Of a stretch of 64,000 nt of DNA, positions 55,342 through 64,000 are shown one piece after another. A model generated the notes under the pieces. It saw nothing but the letters and a program-made list of their open reading frames with translations. It had not been told where the DNA came from and did no database searches. Position 1 is the stretch's first letter, and each line of letters starts with the position of its first letter. Both the position numbers and the translations under genes were made by a program. Source of the stretch: Hallerella porci (GTDB taxonomy: Bacteria; Fibrobacterota; Fibrobacteria; Fibrobacterales; Fibrobacteraceae); NCBI RefSeq assembly GCF_003148885.1, contig NZ_QGHD01000005.1, forward strand, positions 62,001-126,000, given 5' to 3'.

Positions 55342-56177
55342 GCAGCGCCTCCTTCTACATTATCGTTGAGTTTTTGCGTCAACGGAAAAAATTGCACATT
55401 CAATCGATAAACGCGATCGGTTTCGTTTGTTTCTGCGGCGATGTTTGCGATGCGGCGACGAAATTCAGCAATTTCAGCGCGAATGCGATCGAAAGATTTT
55501 TCGGGAATTCCAAAAGTGAGACCAGAAATATCGCGCTCAGCAACGGGGACTTTTTCCAAGGATTGCACAGCGAGTTCGCCCATTTGACGATGCATATCGC
55601 GAATAGCGAGCGAAGGCATTTCCAAATTTCCGGTAGAAAGGCGGCGGTCGGTTTGTGTAAAGTGTCCGTTTTCTTCGCGGAGAAATCCGGCATCGGTTAA
55701 AACGCGAATCGCTTTGCGGATTTCTTTTGTCGAAGATTCAAAAGTTAATTTATTTGCAATTTGAGAAATTTTATTTTCTTGAATTTGCGGAAGCGCTTCG
55801 CGCAAAACGGGAGAAAGCCACGATTCATAATAATCGTATTGTTCTTCGCCGACGATTTTGACTTGATTTGCTTTTGCGATTTCACGCAGATTTTTGAATA
55901 ATTCTTTTTTCTTCGCCGCATTTTTTTCTTGATTCATTTGAACCAAAAAACGAAAATAGAGCAAATCACTTCCGGTAAGTCCGATGGCATTTGCGACGCG
56001 CTCTGCGCCCGCTTCCGAAAGGTTTGCTTTTCCTTCGATGACGAGTTTTAAAAAAACGGGAGAACTGTAGCCGGCGAGCTTTGAAAATTCACGATACGAG
56101 AATCCCGAAGGCTTACGTTCTGCGTAGAACGCCTTCAAAAATTCGCGGAAATCGTTGAATTGCATCACGGGCTGCAT
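55338..56177 (-). CDS. TIGR02147-family regulator
   Basis: 279 residues from ATG 56177, the start giving the family opening MQPVMQFNDFREFLKAFY; upstream in-frame codons extend into an AT-rich promoter. N-terminal helix-turn-helix-like part (FSKLAGYSSPVFLKLVIEGK, about 25-60) and C-terminal helices with TFGIPEKSFDRIRAEI. TIGR02147 is a Fibrobacter paralogous family, described as conserved with unknown function; a transcriptional role is inferred from the helix-turn-helix-like part. It heads an operon with a lipoprotein and a PAS protein. Confidence 0.88.
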   Translation of the reverse strand: MQPVMQFNDFREFLKAFYAERKPSGFSYREFSKLAGYSSPVFLKLVIEGKANLSEAGAERVANAIGLTGSDLLYFRFLVQMNQEKNAAKKKELFKNLREIAKANQVKIVGEEQYDYYESWLSPVLREALPQIQENKISQIANKLTFESSTKEIRKAIRVLTDAGFLREENGHFTQTDRRLSTGNLEMPSLAIRDMHRQMGELAVQSLEKVPVAERDISGLTFGIPEKSFDRIRAEIAEFRRRIANIAAETNETDRVYRLNVQFFPLTQKLNDNVEGGAA

Positions 56178-56313
56178 AAGAATAATATAGATAAATTTAT
56201 CATGAAAAGCAAATTTTTTAAGATACAAAATTGGCTAAATTTTGCTAAAAATGGATGAAATTTGAAAATTTGTCTAAAATATGAAAATTCTATAATACAA
56301 AATGAGACGAAAA

Positions 56314-56334
56314 AGCGCCCGCAAAGCGGGCGCT
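56314..56334 (-). terminator. Terminator after GH5 gene
   Basis: A perfect 9-bp stem (AGCGCCCGC, 56314-56322, with 56326-56334) and minus-strand T run directly follow the GH5 stop. The gap 56178-56357 otherwise is AT-rich and probably holds the promoter of the TIGR02147 gene. Confidence 0.85.
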
Positions 56335-56357
56335 GCGGAAACTTTTCCCGAAAGAAT

Positions 56358-58220
56358 TTACTTCACCAAAATTCCCATTTGAGAATTGCCGACTTTCAAA
56401 ATGTACTTGCCGGAATTTTGCAAATTCACATTGAAATTTTCATTTGCAATTCCCGATTTCACAACTTGTCCAAGCATATTTGTAATGCTAAAGCGTGAAC
56501 CATTTTGAATGCCGTGAACGCTTAAATTTTTTCCTTGGATCGACACTTGTAAATGATGAATCGAATTTACTTTTTGAAGTTTTGTATAACCCGAAATATC
56601 TTCGATGCATTTTAAATTTTCAATCCAAAGAGAAGTATCAAACATATCATTTGTTACAACAAATCGGAAAGCCGTTGCTGCATCGATAACAGAATTTGTT
56701 GGGATTCCTTTTTGCCAGCCGTTGCTCATCATCCAACCTAAATCGATGTGAACCGTTTCCCATTCGGGTGCGTATGGCATTTCTACAAACGGATAATCCC
56801 AAACGCCTTCGCCAAAATATTCAACGCTTGCGTTCCAATCGTAGTACAAAGTAAATTGATGATTTGCTCCTTTATATTGATAACTCACCATTTTGCATTT
56901 TGATAAATCAACGCCTTCGCCAAAGGTATATTCGGCGCGAATGTAAGGCGCATAATCAAATCCCGTTCCGACGGTATCCAATTTCATGTTATCCATTTTA
57001 ACAGTTGTTTCGGTTGAATTATTGGTGAATGTGGAATTTCCTTTGTCGCCTTGTTCATCGCCGTAATCATCGATGTCGCTTGTGGTACTCCACTTGCCAG
57101 CGATTTCTGAAGATGTTCCGTAAGTGACTAAATTAGGCAATTTATCTGTAATCGAATTTTCCCAAATTAAATTTTTTGTATAAGTGCGTTTCGCCGGTAA
57201 AATATTTGCTTTGATATAATTATCGATGGCGTTATCTTCTAAGAAAGGTTTTTCGACATCCCATTTTGCACAGGATAATTTCTTTTCATTTGTCCAAGCT
57301 AAAAATTTTTCAAGTCTTTCTTTGTGAGTTTCATTTTCAAAAATTTTATCGATGCCGCCCCATTCTGTGACAAAAACCGAAAGCCCTGCAGCGAGCGCTT
57401 TATTGGAACTTTCAATGTGATCGGGCATATTGTGCAAATCGGCGTAAAAGTGATAAGTGTAAGCGACGTTTTTATCGTCAATGGGATTTGCGACTGCGTC
57501 GCCTGCTTGCGATGACCACATCGGAGTTCCTACGACAATTAAGTTGTCGGAATATTTTCGAATCTCAGGAATTACGGTGTCGGCGTAAGCTTTCAAATCT
57601 GCCCAAGATTCGCTCACCGGTTCATTATAAATTTCAAAAATCACATGTGGATATTTTCCGTAGCGTTCCGCCATTTTTCCAAAAAATTTTGCAGCATCGT
57701 TTGCGGTAAAGCATGTTTTGTTATCGTTAAATTCATATTTGGGTTTTTCGCCTTGATGAATGCAATTGTATAAGCCGCCTTCGGAATGCCAATCGATTAA
57801 AACATAGACATCGTTTGCAATTGCCGCTTGAACAACGCTATCCATTTGCGATTCAAAATACGCAGGGCGAGTCATATAGCCGCCATGTCCCCAAGGCGGC
57901 ACAACTCCCATTGCAGAACGCACGAGTTCAACATTCCAAGAAGCTACTAAAGTATCGATAAAAGTTTTTCCGTAAAATGCAGAACCATACGGCCAATACA
58001 TACTCCATGTTAAACTCATGCCGCGCACTTGAACTTCGGAGCCGTCCACAATTCCTTTGACGGAACCGTAAATGCGCCCTTCGCCCGCAGCATTTTTTCC
58101 CGCTTGCAAAGCGCCGTATTCGCTTACAGGACCTACGCGTTTTGGCGTAATCGTTGCAAATGCAGAACTTGCAAATGCAATCGCGCAAATACACGCTAAA
58201 GCTAAATTGAATTTTTTCAT
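56358..58220 (-). CDS. GH5 endoglucanase with CBM-like and C-terminal sorting-like domain
   Basis: 620 residues from ATG 58220 (AAAGGA site upstream). Signal peptide about 1-22 (SSAFA). The GH5 barrel (about 30-345) has the acid/base E200 in IFEIYNEP and nucleophile E286 in FVTEWGG, with WHSEGG typical of subfamily 2 cellulases. Residues about 360-545 form a CBM11-like beta-sandwich. The last 70 residues (FSITNMLGQVVKSG, GKYILKVG) resemble a type IX secretion sorting domain. Expected to attack beta-1,4-glucan. It lies 35 bp after a lipoprotein gene in a TIGR02147 operon. Confidence 0.93.
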   Translation of the reverse strand: MKKFNLALACICAIAFASSAFATITPKRVGPVSEYGALQAGKNAAGEGRIYGSVKGIVDGSEVQVRGMSLTWSMYWPYGSAFYGKTFIDTLVASWNVELVRSAMGVVPPWGHGGYMTRPAYFESQMDSVVQAAIANDVYVLIDWHSEGGLYNCIHQGEKPKYEFNDNKTCFTANDAAKFFGKMAERYGKYPHVIFEIYNEPVSESWADLKAYADTVIPEIRKYSDNLIVVGTPMWSSQAGDAVANPIDDKNVAYTYHFYADLHNMPDHIESSNKALAAGLSVFVTEWGGIDKIFENETHKERLEKFLAWTNEKKLSCAKWDVEKPFLEDNAIDNYIKANILPAKRTYTKNLIWENSITDKLPNLVTYGTSSEIAGKWSTTSDIDDYGDEQGDKGNSTFTNNSTETTVKMDNMKLDTVGTGFDYAPYIRAEYTFGEGVDLSKCKMVSYQYKGANHQFTLYYDWNASVEYFGEGVWDYPFVEMPYAPEWETVHIDLGWMMSNGWQKGIPTNSVIDAATAFRFVVTNDMFDTSLWIENLKCIEDISGYTKLQKVNSIHHLQVSIQGKNLSVHGIQNGSRFSITNMLGQVVKSGIANENFNVNLQNSGKYILKVGNSQMGILVK

Positions 58221-58255
58221 GATCTTTCCTTTTTGAAGTGTAAATTCTGAGCTAA

Positions 58256-59443
58256 TCAAAATCGCATGCCTAAAGCCGGCCACATACTCGGAGAAATTCC
58301 GTCAAAGCGAATATTATCCAAATAAATTTCCGCATTGCTTCGCACCATAAAATTGATAGAATTCACCGCAAGAAGTTCGCAATCAAAATCGTCTGCGGTA
58401 AATGTAAAGTGCTGCCATGCAGATTTTAAAACGGCTGGACTCGTTTCGTGAAATTCGCGTTTCCCATCGACGCCTCTTTTCGTAATTTGCAAATAAAGTT
58501 CGCCTTCGCCTTTGGCGTCAAATGAAATCGCCGTCGCATTTCGCAAATCATAAAATGCAAACATTTCATTTTCATCGAAGTCATCGCCAATGCTAAATCC
58601 TGCAACGCCGTAATGTCCGACGGTTTCTTCGTCAATCGTAAATTTCAAATGAAGACTGCTTCCTGTTTTTGCAGAATCGCCAGTCACTAAAAGATTTTTA
58701 CTGGTGATGCCTTCGCTTACGCGGCTTCCGCCACCTTGCAAAGAATCGGTGCAAATAAACCACCAACCTTGTCCGAAACTTTTTCCTAAAAGAGTTTGCT
58801 TTGTTTTCCAGTTTTCAAAATCTTCGACGACGGTAAAAATTTTTTCGGCGACATCGATGTGATTTGTCTTTGCGTCTTCGCTTAAATCCGTTTGCATTTG
58901 ATACGAAAATTTTCCAAAATAGCCTTCGACAAAAGCGTAATGAACTCCCGAGGGAAGCGATTCAAATTCAAAATTTCCGTTTGTATCAGTCGTAGTTAAT
59001 TTATCTAAAATTTGAATCTTTACATTGGGCAAAGGCCTTCCGTTATTTAAAATTTTTCCTTTTAACGGAACACTTTTTTCAAGCGATAAATTTTGCGAAG
59101 GCGCGCGATTAAAATCTACCCAACGCATCGCCGACAAAGAATCGCCCGAATACGTTTCGATGAGTTGAATCGAAGAATTATCGTTTTCCGAAATTGTCGA
59201 AGTAAATTTCAAGGAGCCCGCTTCATCAAATTGATTTTCGTAAGCGACTTTCATCGAATCTTCATTTAAAATCCACACGCGTGCAGAGGCATGAGTAAAT
59301 GGATTTCCCGCTGCATTCGTTGCGGTGATAATTCCCGCCAATTCGGTTTCGCCAGCGTTTGAACCGGTTCCGTTTGCAACCGAAGAATCGGAACAGCTAC
59401 AAAAAAATGCTGGGATTAAAATCAAAAAAGAAAAATATCTCAT
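58256..59443 (-). CDS. Lipoprotein with carboxypeptidase-regulatory-like and CBM-like domains
   Basis: 395 residues from ATG 59443, preceded by AAGGAG. Lipoprotein signal ending FFCSC (C17 likely lipidated). A carboxypeptidase-regulatory-like domain lies at about 130-200 (LPNVKIQILDKLTTTDTNG, FEFESLPSGVHYAFV). A CBM-like sandwich follows (about 215-385, WWFICTDSLQGGGSRVSEG, FMVRSNAEIYLDNIRFDG). It is a likely surface sugar-binding protein, cotranscribed with GH5. Confidence 0.8.
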   Translation of the reverse strand: MRYFSFLILIPAFFCSCSDSSVANGTGSNAGETELAGIITATNAAGNPFTHASARVWILNEDSMKVAYENQFDEAGSLKFTSTISENDNSSIQLIETYSGDSLSAMRWVDFNRAPSQNLSLEKSVPLKGKILNNGRPLPNVKIQILDKLTTTDTNGNFEFESLPSGVHYAFVEGYFGKFSYQMQTDLSEDAKTNHIDVAEKIFTVVEDFENWKTKQTLLGKSFGQGWWFICTDSLQGGGSRVSEGITSKNLLVTGDSAKTGSSLHLKFTIDEETVGHYGVAGFSIGDDFDENEMFAFYDLRNATAISFDAKGEGELYLQITKRGVDGKREFHETSPAVLKSAWQHFTFTADDFDCELLAVNSINFMVRSNAEIYLDNIRFDGISPSMWPALGMRF

Positions 59444-60282
59444 TATTTTTTCTCCTTGATTTGGGCGCGATTTACCAGCTGAAATCCGACATAACAAACA
59501 CGATCTGGATTTTTTTCTTCACGCGAAATCGCTAAAATTTTTTCACGCAATTTTGCAATTTCTTCGCGGACTTTTTCAAAACTTTCTCGAGAAAGTGAAC
59601 ACGTTACACTTGTGATGCTGCGATCATCGCTTGTGAATGCATCGTAAACTTGGGCGTTTACTTCTAAATTTTTCAAGTGGTATTTGCGTAAAATTGTCGA
59701 ACGCACGCGCGGAGGCGTTGAAATGATCGGCTGCGAAACTTTGTAAGTTCCATTTTTTTGTAGTGTGACAAATCCTGCTTGGATTAAATATTGAATGCCG
59801 CTTTGAATTTGTGGCGCACGCAAAGCGGGAGTAAACATCGCTCCGATTTTTGCAGCCGAAATTTTTGCAGGCAAGAGCGGTAATAAATCGCGCAAAACAG
59901 GATAATACCATTTCGAAAAAAATTGAAGCTTGGAATCTTGTAATGCAAATTCTTGATTTTGTGCACGCGCCGCTAAAAGTTTTTTCATATAAATTTCGCG
60001 TTCATCGATATTTTTTTCATTTCCAAATCGCACTAAATCCAAAAAATAATCCGATTCTTCGGCGGTTAATTTCCAAGACTTTGTGAGTTTTTTCGCATTT
60101 TCTAAAGAAAGTGGGCGCGCGTTATCTAAAATGCGACTAAAAAATGCAGAGCCAGAAACTTGCGAAAATTCTTGAATCGCTCGGGTTGAAAATCCTTTAG
60201 CCTGGAAATTTTCCAAAACAGTGCGGAGATATTCGCGGTAATCGAAATACATAAATACACTAATTTTGGAAACATTATTCAT
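59443..60282 (-). CDS. TIGR02147-family regulator
   Basis: 280 residues, paralogue of the gene at 55338: MYFDYREYLRTVLENF opening, a helix-turn-helix-like region (FSTRAIQEFSQVSGSAFFSRIL) and SLSRESFEKVREEIAKL near the end. Its TAA overlaps the ATG of the following lipoprotein gene. AT-rich upstream region to 60500 holds divergent promoters with PL1. Function as a transcriptional regulator of the operon is inference. Confidence 0.88.
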   Translation of the reverse strand: MNNVSKISVFMYFDYREYLRTVLENFQAKGFSTRAIQEFSQVSGSAFFSRILDNARPLSLENAKKLTKSWKLTAEESDYFLDLVRFGNEKNIDEREIYMKKLLAARAQNQEFALQDSKLQFFSKWYYPVLRDLLPLLPAKISAAKIGAMFTPALRAPQIQSGIQYLIQAGFVTLQKNGTYKVSQPIISTPPRVRSTILRKYHLKNLEVNAQVYDAFTSDDRSITSVTCSLSRESFEKVREEIAKLREKILAISREEKNPDRVCYVGFQLVNRAQIKEKK

Positions 60283-60500
60283 AGCGTTAAATATAATTAA
60301 ATAGGTAAATAATATATGTAAATTTTGTAGTTACAAATCAAAAATACATAAAAATTGGAAACATTAAATTTCGCATTTTTGGCGAAAATTTCACAATAAA
60401 CGCCAAATTCGGTGTTGTCGCTAGACTACGAGAAATTTTTCTTTTTCGTAAAATGGGAACTTTCCTCTCTAAATTTGAATGCAGCAAAAGGAGTTTTGTG

Positions 60501-62345
60501 ATGAGATGGATGAGAATTTTTTCTGCTGGAATTTCGGCGATGCTTTTGAACGCGCCGAATTCTCCAATTTGGGCGGCGTCGGCAATTCATATTCGCGGCG
60601 TGGTGACGGAAACATCTTCTGCGACAGTGATAGAAAACGCACAAGTTTCGCTAAAAAATTTTGCACTTGAAACGCAGACTAATTCTGCGGGCGAATATGC
60701 TTTGGATTCTATTTTGACTGTGGATTCTTCAAAAACGGATACGATGACAGAATCGATTTTTCACCGGATGCAGTCTAGAAATGAATCGAATTTTTCGTCT
60801 ACATCGATGCATTTTGCAGACGGTGCTGTGCAAATTGCAGTGCCGAGTTCGCGCGGATTTTATGAATGTCGATTTGATATTGCGGGGCGTTCTTTGGGAA
60901 TGCGGACTGTGCCGCAAAAGCTGAAAATGTCTGCAAAGAAAAGCGCAAAGGTGGCGTCGCTTTCTGAAGAAAATTTCTGCGATACTCTCGTTGTAGAAAA
61001 AGAAGGATTCTTCTCAAAACGAATTGTGCTTACCAATTCCGATACGGTTTTAAATATCGCTCTTGATTCAATTCCGCAAGCAAAATTTTTAAAACAAGGC
61101 GCGGGAAGTTCGAGTCAAACGATTTCACAAAATGCAGAGATTGTGCCGTTTTCATTTAAAGTTGAAAACGCTGATAGTGTCATCATCGAAAATATTCCGA
61201 AAGGAATTTCGGCAGTGTTTGATTCCAAAAATAAAACGGTTAATTTCTCGGGAAAAGTCACCGACAAAGAAGGAACTTATTCGTATAAATTAACTGCAAT
61301 CGGTGAATATTCCAAAGCAACGCGCGAAGGAAAATTCATCGTTACAAAAGAAGAAAAACCGGTTGTAAAAATTGACAGCGCAAGGGCGTGTATTCCCGAT
61401 GGCTATGCAATGGTCGATGGCGTTACCACGGGTGGCGCGGGCGGCGACACGGTTGAAGTTTCGACCTACAAAGATTTTAAAGATGCTGTTCAAGCAAAAG
61501 AAGCGAAAGTCGTTGTGGTCAAAGGCTTAATCAAAACAACGGATGGCGATGGCTACGGACTTGGAATTGCATCGAACAAAACGATTATGGGAAAAGATAG
61601 CGCCGCGACAATTTACGGCGGGCTCGCGATTAAAAATGCATCGAACATTATCATTTACAATTTAAACATCAACGGAACCTATCCAAATCCTGGTCCAAGC
61701 GATGGCATTGCGGTTGCCAATTCTCATCATATTTTTATTAGCCATTTAAACATTTGGAACGCTGAAGACGGCAATTTAGATATTACGAATAGATCGAGTT
61801 ATGTGACGGTTTCGTATGTGAAATTTTGGTACACGGATAAAAATCATCCGCATCGTTTGAATGCTTTAATCGGAAGCGGCGCCGCAGATCATCCCGAAGA
61901 TTTTGGACATTTGAAAGTTACTTATCATCATAATTGGTTTAGCACTTTGGTGAACGAACGCATGCCGCGCGTGATGTACGGAAACGCTCACATTTACAAT
62001 AATTATTACAATGCTCCGGGCAATTTATATTGCATTGGCGTGGGTTCTTACGGTTCTGCGCTCATTGAAAATAATTACTTTAAAAATGTTCAAAATCCAA
62101 TTCAATTTATGTACAACATTTACGCGTTTATTTTGCAGCGCAATAATCAATTTGAAAATACGACGGGCACGCAAGACGGAACGGCGACCGGAAAAATTTA
62201 CGGTGAAAGATACATTACCACAGACCCTTACACGCTAAAAGAAGATCCCGTAAAACTCACTTCGGTGCCTTACAAATACAAATTAGACGATGTAAAAAAT
62301 GTGGAAAATTTTGTGATGAAAAACGCTGGACCGCATAAGTTGTAA
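60501..62345 (+). CDS. Pectate lyase, PL1 family, multidomain
   Basis: 614 residues from ATG 60501, with GGAG 7 bp upstream. Signal peptide about 1-25. A carboxypeptidase-regulatory-like domain (about 28-70) and an Ig-like segment (about 205-295) precede the PL1 parallel beta-helix (about 315-600). The calcium and substrate site shows AEDGNLDITNRSSYVTVSYVKF, read in two pieces, and the catalytic region ERMPRVMYGNAHIYNNYYN with R487 and R490. It cleaves polygalacturonate by beta-elimination. An internal FDIAGRSLGM segment resembles a sorting-type motif. Divergent from the TIGR02147 gene. Confidence 0.9.
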   Translation: MRWMRIFSAGISAMLLNAPNSPIWAASAIHIRGVVTETSSATVIENAQVSLKNFALETQTNSAGEYALDSILTVDSSKTDTMTESIFHRMQSRNESNFSSTSMHFADGAVQIAVPSSRGFYECRFDIAGRSLGMRTVPQKLKMSAKKSAKVASLSEENFCDTLVVEKEGFFSKRIVLTNSDTVLNIALDSIPQAKFLKQGAGSSSQTISQNAEIVPFSFKVENADSVIIENIPKGISAVFDSKNKTVNFSGKVTDKEGTYSYKLTAIGEYSKATREGKFIVTKEEKPVVKIDSARACIPDGYAMVDGVTTGGAGGDTVEVSTYKDFKDAVQAKEAKVVVVKGLIKTTDGDGYGLGIASNKTIMGKDSAATIYGGLAIKNASNIIIYNLNINGTYPNPGPSDGIAVANSHHIFISHLNIWNAEDGNLDITNRSSYVTVSYVKFWYTDKNHPHRLNALIGSGAADHPEDFGHLKVTYHHNWFSTLVNERMPRVMYGNAHIYNNYYNAPGNLYCIGVGSYGSALIENNYFKNVQNPIQFMYNIYAFILQRNNQFENTTGTQDGTATGKIYGERYITTDPYTLKEDPVKLTSVPYKYKLDDVKNVENFVMKNAGPHKL

Positions 62346-62349
62346 AAGG

Positions 62350-62378
62350 ATTCCCCCGATGCGGGGAATTTTTTTTTG
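62350..62378 (+). terminator. Terminator of PL1 gene
   Basis: TTCCCC (62351-62356) pairs with GGGGAA (62363-62368), followed by a run of nine T, directly after the PL1 stop. Confidence 0.85.
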
Positions 62379-62456
62379 AATAAATTCTTGAACTTTTATA
62401 AACTTAAAATCGTTTGAAAGCCTTGTAAATAAAGGGCTTAAACGATTTTAGAAAAT

Positions 62457-63899
62457 TCATTTGAGTTTGTATTCTTCAAAAGCTTTAGGGTTTGCATAAA
62501 GATTAGGACCTTCCCAATCAAACAAAGGAGCACCCCATTCGCCGCTTAAAGTAGGCTCCCAAAAAAATGCTCCAATAAAACCTTTGATACTTTTGACAAG
62601 TTCATGTGTCAAGTTTCTTGTGCCATCAAAATTGTAATGCCCTTTGGAATCGCCACCATTATATTCTGCTACAATAAATTCTAAATTCGGATATTTTTGA
62701 GTTAAACTTTTAAATAAATCCATCCATTGATTTGGAGTCCCGTCGCCATAAGCTGTGTAGGCAGAAAATCCCATGACATCGGCATTTACTTTTTGAATTT
62801 CAAAAATTTCTTTCATCCACCAATTAACCGTATTTTTATTCTTGATACTTTCAATATGTAAAACGGTTTTAGTTTTTTGAGAAACATCTTTAACCGCTTT
62901 TATTCCGGCTTTAAAATATTTGGCTGCATTTGATTTTCCCATATTAGTAGACATATCACCACTGATTATGTCAGGTGCTTTTTGAAGATTTTCGCCCCAA
63001 CAATTTGTTTCAGAAGTTGGCAAATGAATTAAAATTCCTGGAGTCGTTTCGTTGCCGATTTGCACCATATCAGGCATTGTATTTTGAGCTTTTAAAGCGC
63101 TCAATAAATCATAAGTGTAATGATAAATAGAATCTTTTAATTCCTCTGAATTTTTCACATGACGCCAACGAGTCGGAATAATTTGTTTTGCAGGATCCGC
63201 CCAATTATCGCTATAATGAAGGTCGAGTAAAAAAGCCATTTTAGCTTCTTTAATTTTTTTTGCAAATTTTAAAATATGATTTTTATCGCCGTAAGATTCT
63301 GCACTATGGTCGCAGCCTTCGTAAGCATAGCCATATTTTTCACTGGGTGATACAAAAGTTCGAATTCGAATCGCATTAAATCCATAGCTTTTCAACAAAG
63401 TAAAAATATCGGTTTCTCTTTTTTGTGTATCATAAAATTTGGCATTAAATCGTTCGTATTCTTGAACTGTCGAAATATCGGCTCCATGATAAAAACTAAA
63501 ATCAAGTGGAGGTTCTCCTTTTGAAGATTTTGGAATTTCATGCTTTGAAGAAGAGGAATATTTTAAAAGTTCACTGGATGAAGACGAAATTTGTTTTACG
63601 CTAGACGAACTTTGCAAAATGATATTGCTAGAAGAAAAAGTCAAATCACTGGAAGAAATATTTTCATATTCCGACGAACTTGAATAATTTATACTGGATG
63701 AAATTTTAGATAATGAATCTTGAATTTCTGTAGAATTCATTTCACTCGATGAGCTCATTTCATACAAACTAGAAGATAATTTTAGTTCATTGGAAGGAGT
63801 CGGATTTGTACTTGAATCACTATCGCATGCGATTAAATAAATTCCCATGCAAATGCAAAAAAACAAGCAAAATAATTCTGAAATTTTTTTTGAATTCAT
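62457..63899 (-). CDS. GH53 endo-beta-1,4-galactanase lipoprotein
   Basis: 480 residues. Lipoprotein signal (YLIAC, C25), then a long Ser-rich linker (about 28-125). The GH53 barrel (about 135-480) has FYHGADISTV, LDLHYSDNWADPAKQ, acid/base E284 in QIGNE and nucleophile E412 in FIVAEYNGG. It cleaves beta-1,4-galactan side chains of pectin, complementing the PL1 enzyme. Codon use is AT-rich compared with housekeeping neighbours. About 100 bp after its start (63900-64000) hold no feature I can name. Confidence 0.93.
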   Translation of the reverse strand: MNSKKISELFCLFFCICMGIYLIACDSDSSTNPTPSNELKLSSSLYEMSSSSEMNSTEIQDSLSKISSSINYSSSSEYENISSSDLTFSSSNIILQSSSSVKQISSSSSELLKYSSSSKHEIPKSSKGEPPLDFSFYHGADISTVQEYERFNAKFYDTQKRETDIFTLLKSYGFNAIRIRTFVSPSEKYGYAYEGCDHSAESYGDKNHILKFAKKIKEAKMAFLLDLHYSDNWADPAKQIIPTRWRHVKNSEELKDSIYHYTYDLLSALKAQNTMPDMVQIGNETTPGILIHLPTSETNCWGENLQKAPDIISGDMSTNMGKSNAAKYFKAGIKAVKDVSQKTKTVLHIESIKNKNTVNWWMKEIFEIQKVNADVMGFSAYTAYGDGTPNQWMDLFKSLTQKYPNLEFIVAEYNGGDSKGHYNFDGTRNLTHELVKSIKGFIGAFFWEPTLSGEWGAPLFDWEGPNLYANPKAFEEYKLK

Positions 63900-64000
63900 A
63901 GGCTAAATTTATACAAACTTTCTATTAAAAGCAAAAAAAGAGAACTCGCCCAAGCAAGTCCTTTTTTGAAAGGCAGATTTTACGATGCGTGCGCAGGAAA

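Overview
The window is a gene-dense Gram-negative chromosome segment that looks like Fibrobacterota (Fibrobacter or a close relative such as Hallerella). Evidence: a circularly permuted GH16 glucanase closely resembling the lichenase of Fibrobacter succinogenes; two regulators of the TIGR02147 family, first described as a Fibrobacter paralogous family; many secreted proteins and lipoproteins with Ser- and Asp-rich linkers; and PorV-like and sorting-tail-like sequences. There is no rRNA, convincing tRNA, insertion sequence, prophage or CRISPR array. Assignment to genus is inference.

Layout. 1-1413: 3' part of a secreted two-repeat protein, then a repeat- and hairpin-rich gap. 1414-8508: guaB, a Xer recombinase on the opposite strand, and a co-directional run of five genes (PorV-like barrel, membrane-anchored STAS protein, degenerate M23-like membrane protein, lipoprotein, Nudix hydrolase). 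8465-11673 (minus): bamD-like lipoprotein, a barrel protein and a PHP phosphoesterase. 11743-23984 (plus): lptF-lptG, a GGDEF protein, a sodium:solute symporter, tadA, a lipoprotein, a beta-helix protein, and a four-gene unit encoding a ZorAB/MotAB-like ion-driven motor with two unknown partners. 24090-27075: an HD-GYP phosphodiesterase and a flavodiiron protein. 27151-30723: a large metallopeptidase/propeller/barrel fusion. 31117-38498: mutL, a conserved unknown gene, an unknown secreted protein, ftsB, dprA and mazG. 38617-45695: the translation operon rimP-nusA-infB-rbfA-truB-ribF. 45722-47841: a LamG protein and a DUF4143-type ATPase. 48103-51018: a copper operon (csoR, a cysteine-rich HMA protein, copA) with a clear CsoR operator. 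51015-52412: argH. 52494-63899: a polysaccharide-degradation island with GH16, GH5, PL1 and GH53 enzymes, two TIGR02147 regulator/lipoprotein operons and a PAS protein.

How the genes work together. The envelope genes (lptF/G, bamD, barrels, STAS and M23-like proteins) serve outer-membrane assembly and cell-wall contact. The GGDEF and HD-GYP proteins point to c-di-GMP signalling. The distal island is an extracellular system for mixed-linkage glucan, cellulose-type glucan, pectin and galactan. In it, two operons have the same order: TIGR02147 regulator, then a lipoprotein with a carboxypeptidase-regulatory-like fold, then a variable third gene (GH5 or PAS).

The best candidates for something undescribed are the compact motor operon at 19925-23984, the repeated regulator-lipoprotein modules, the phased operator-like repeats upstream of the ATPase gene, and two unrelated gaps carrying 42-bp-period repeats.
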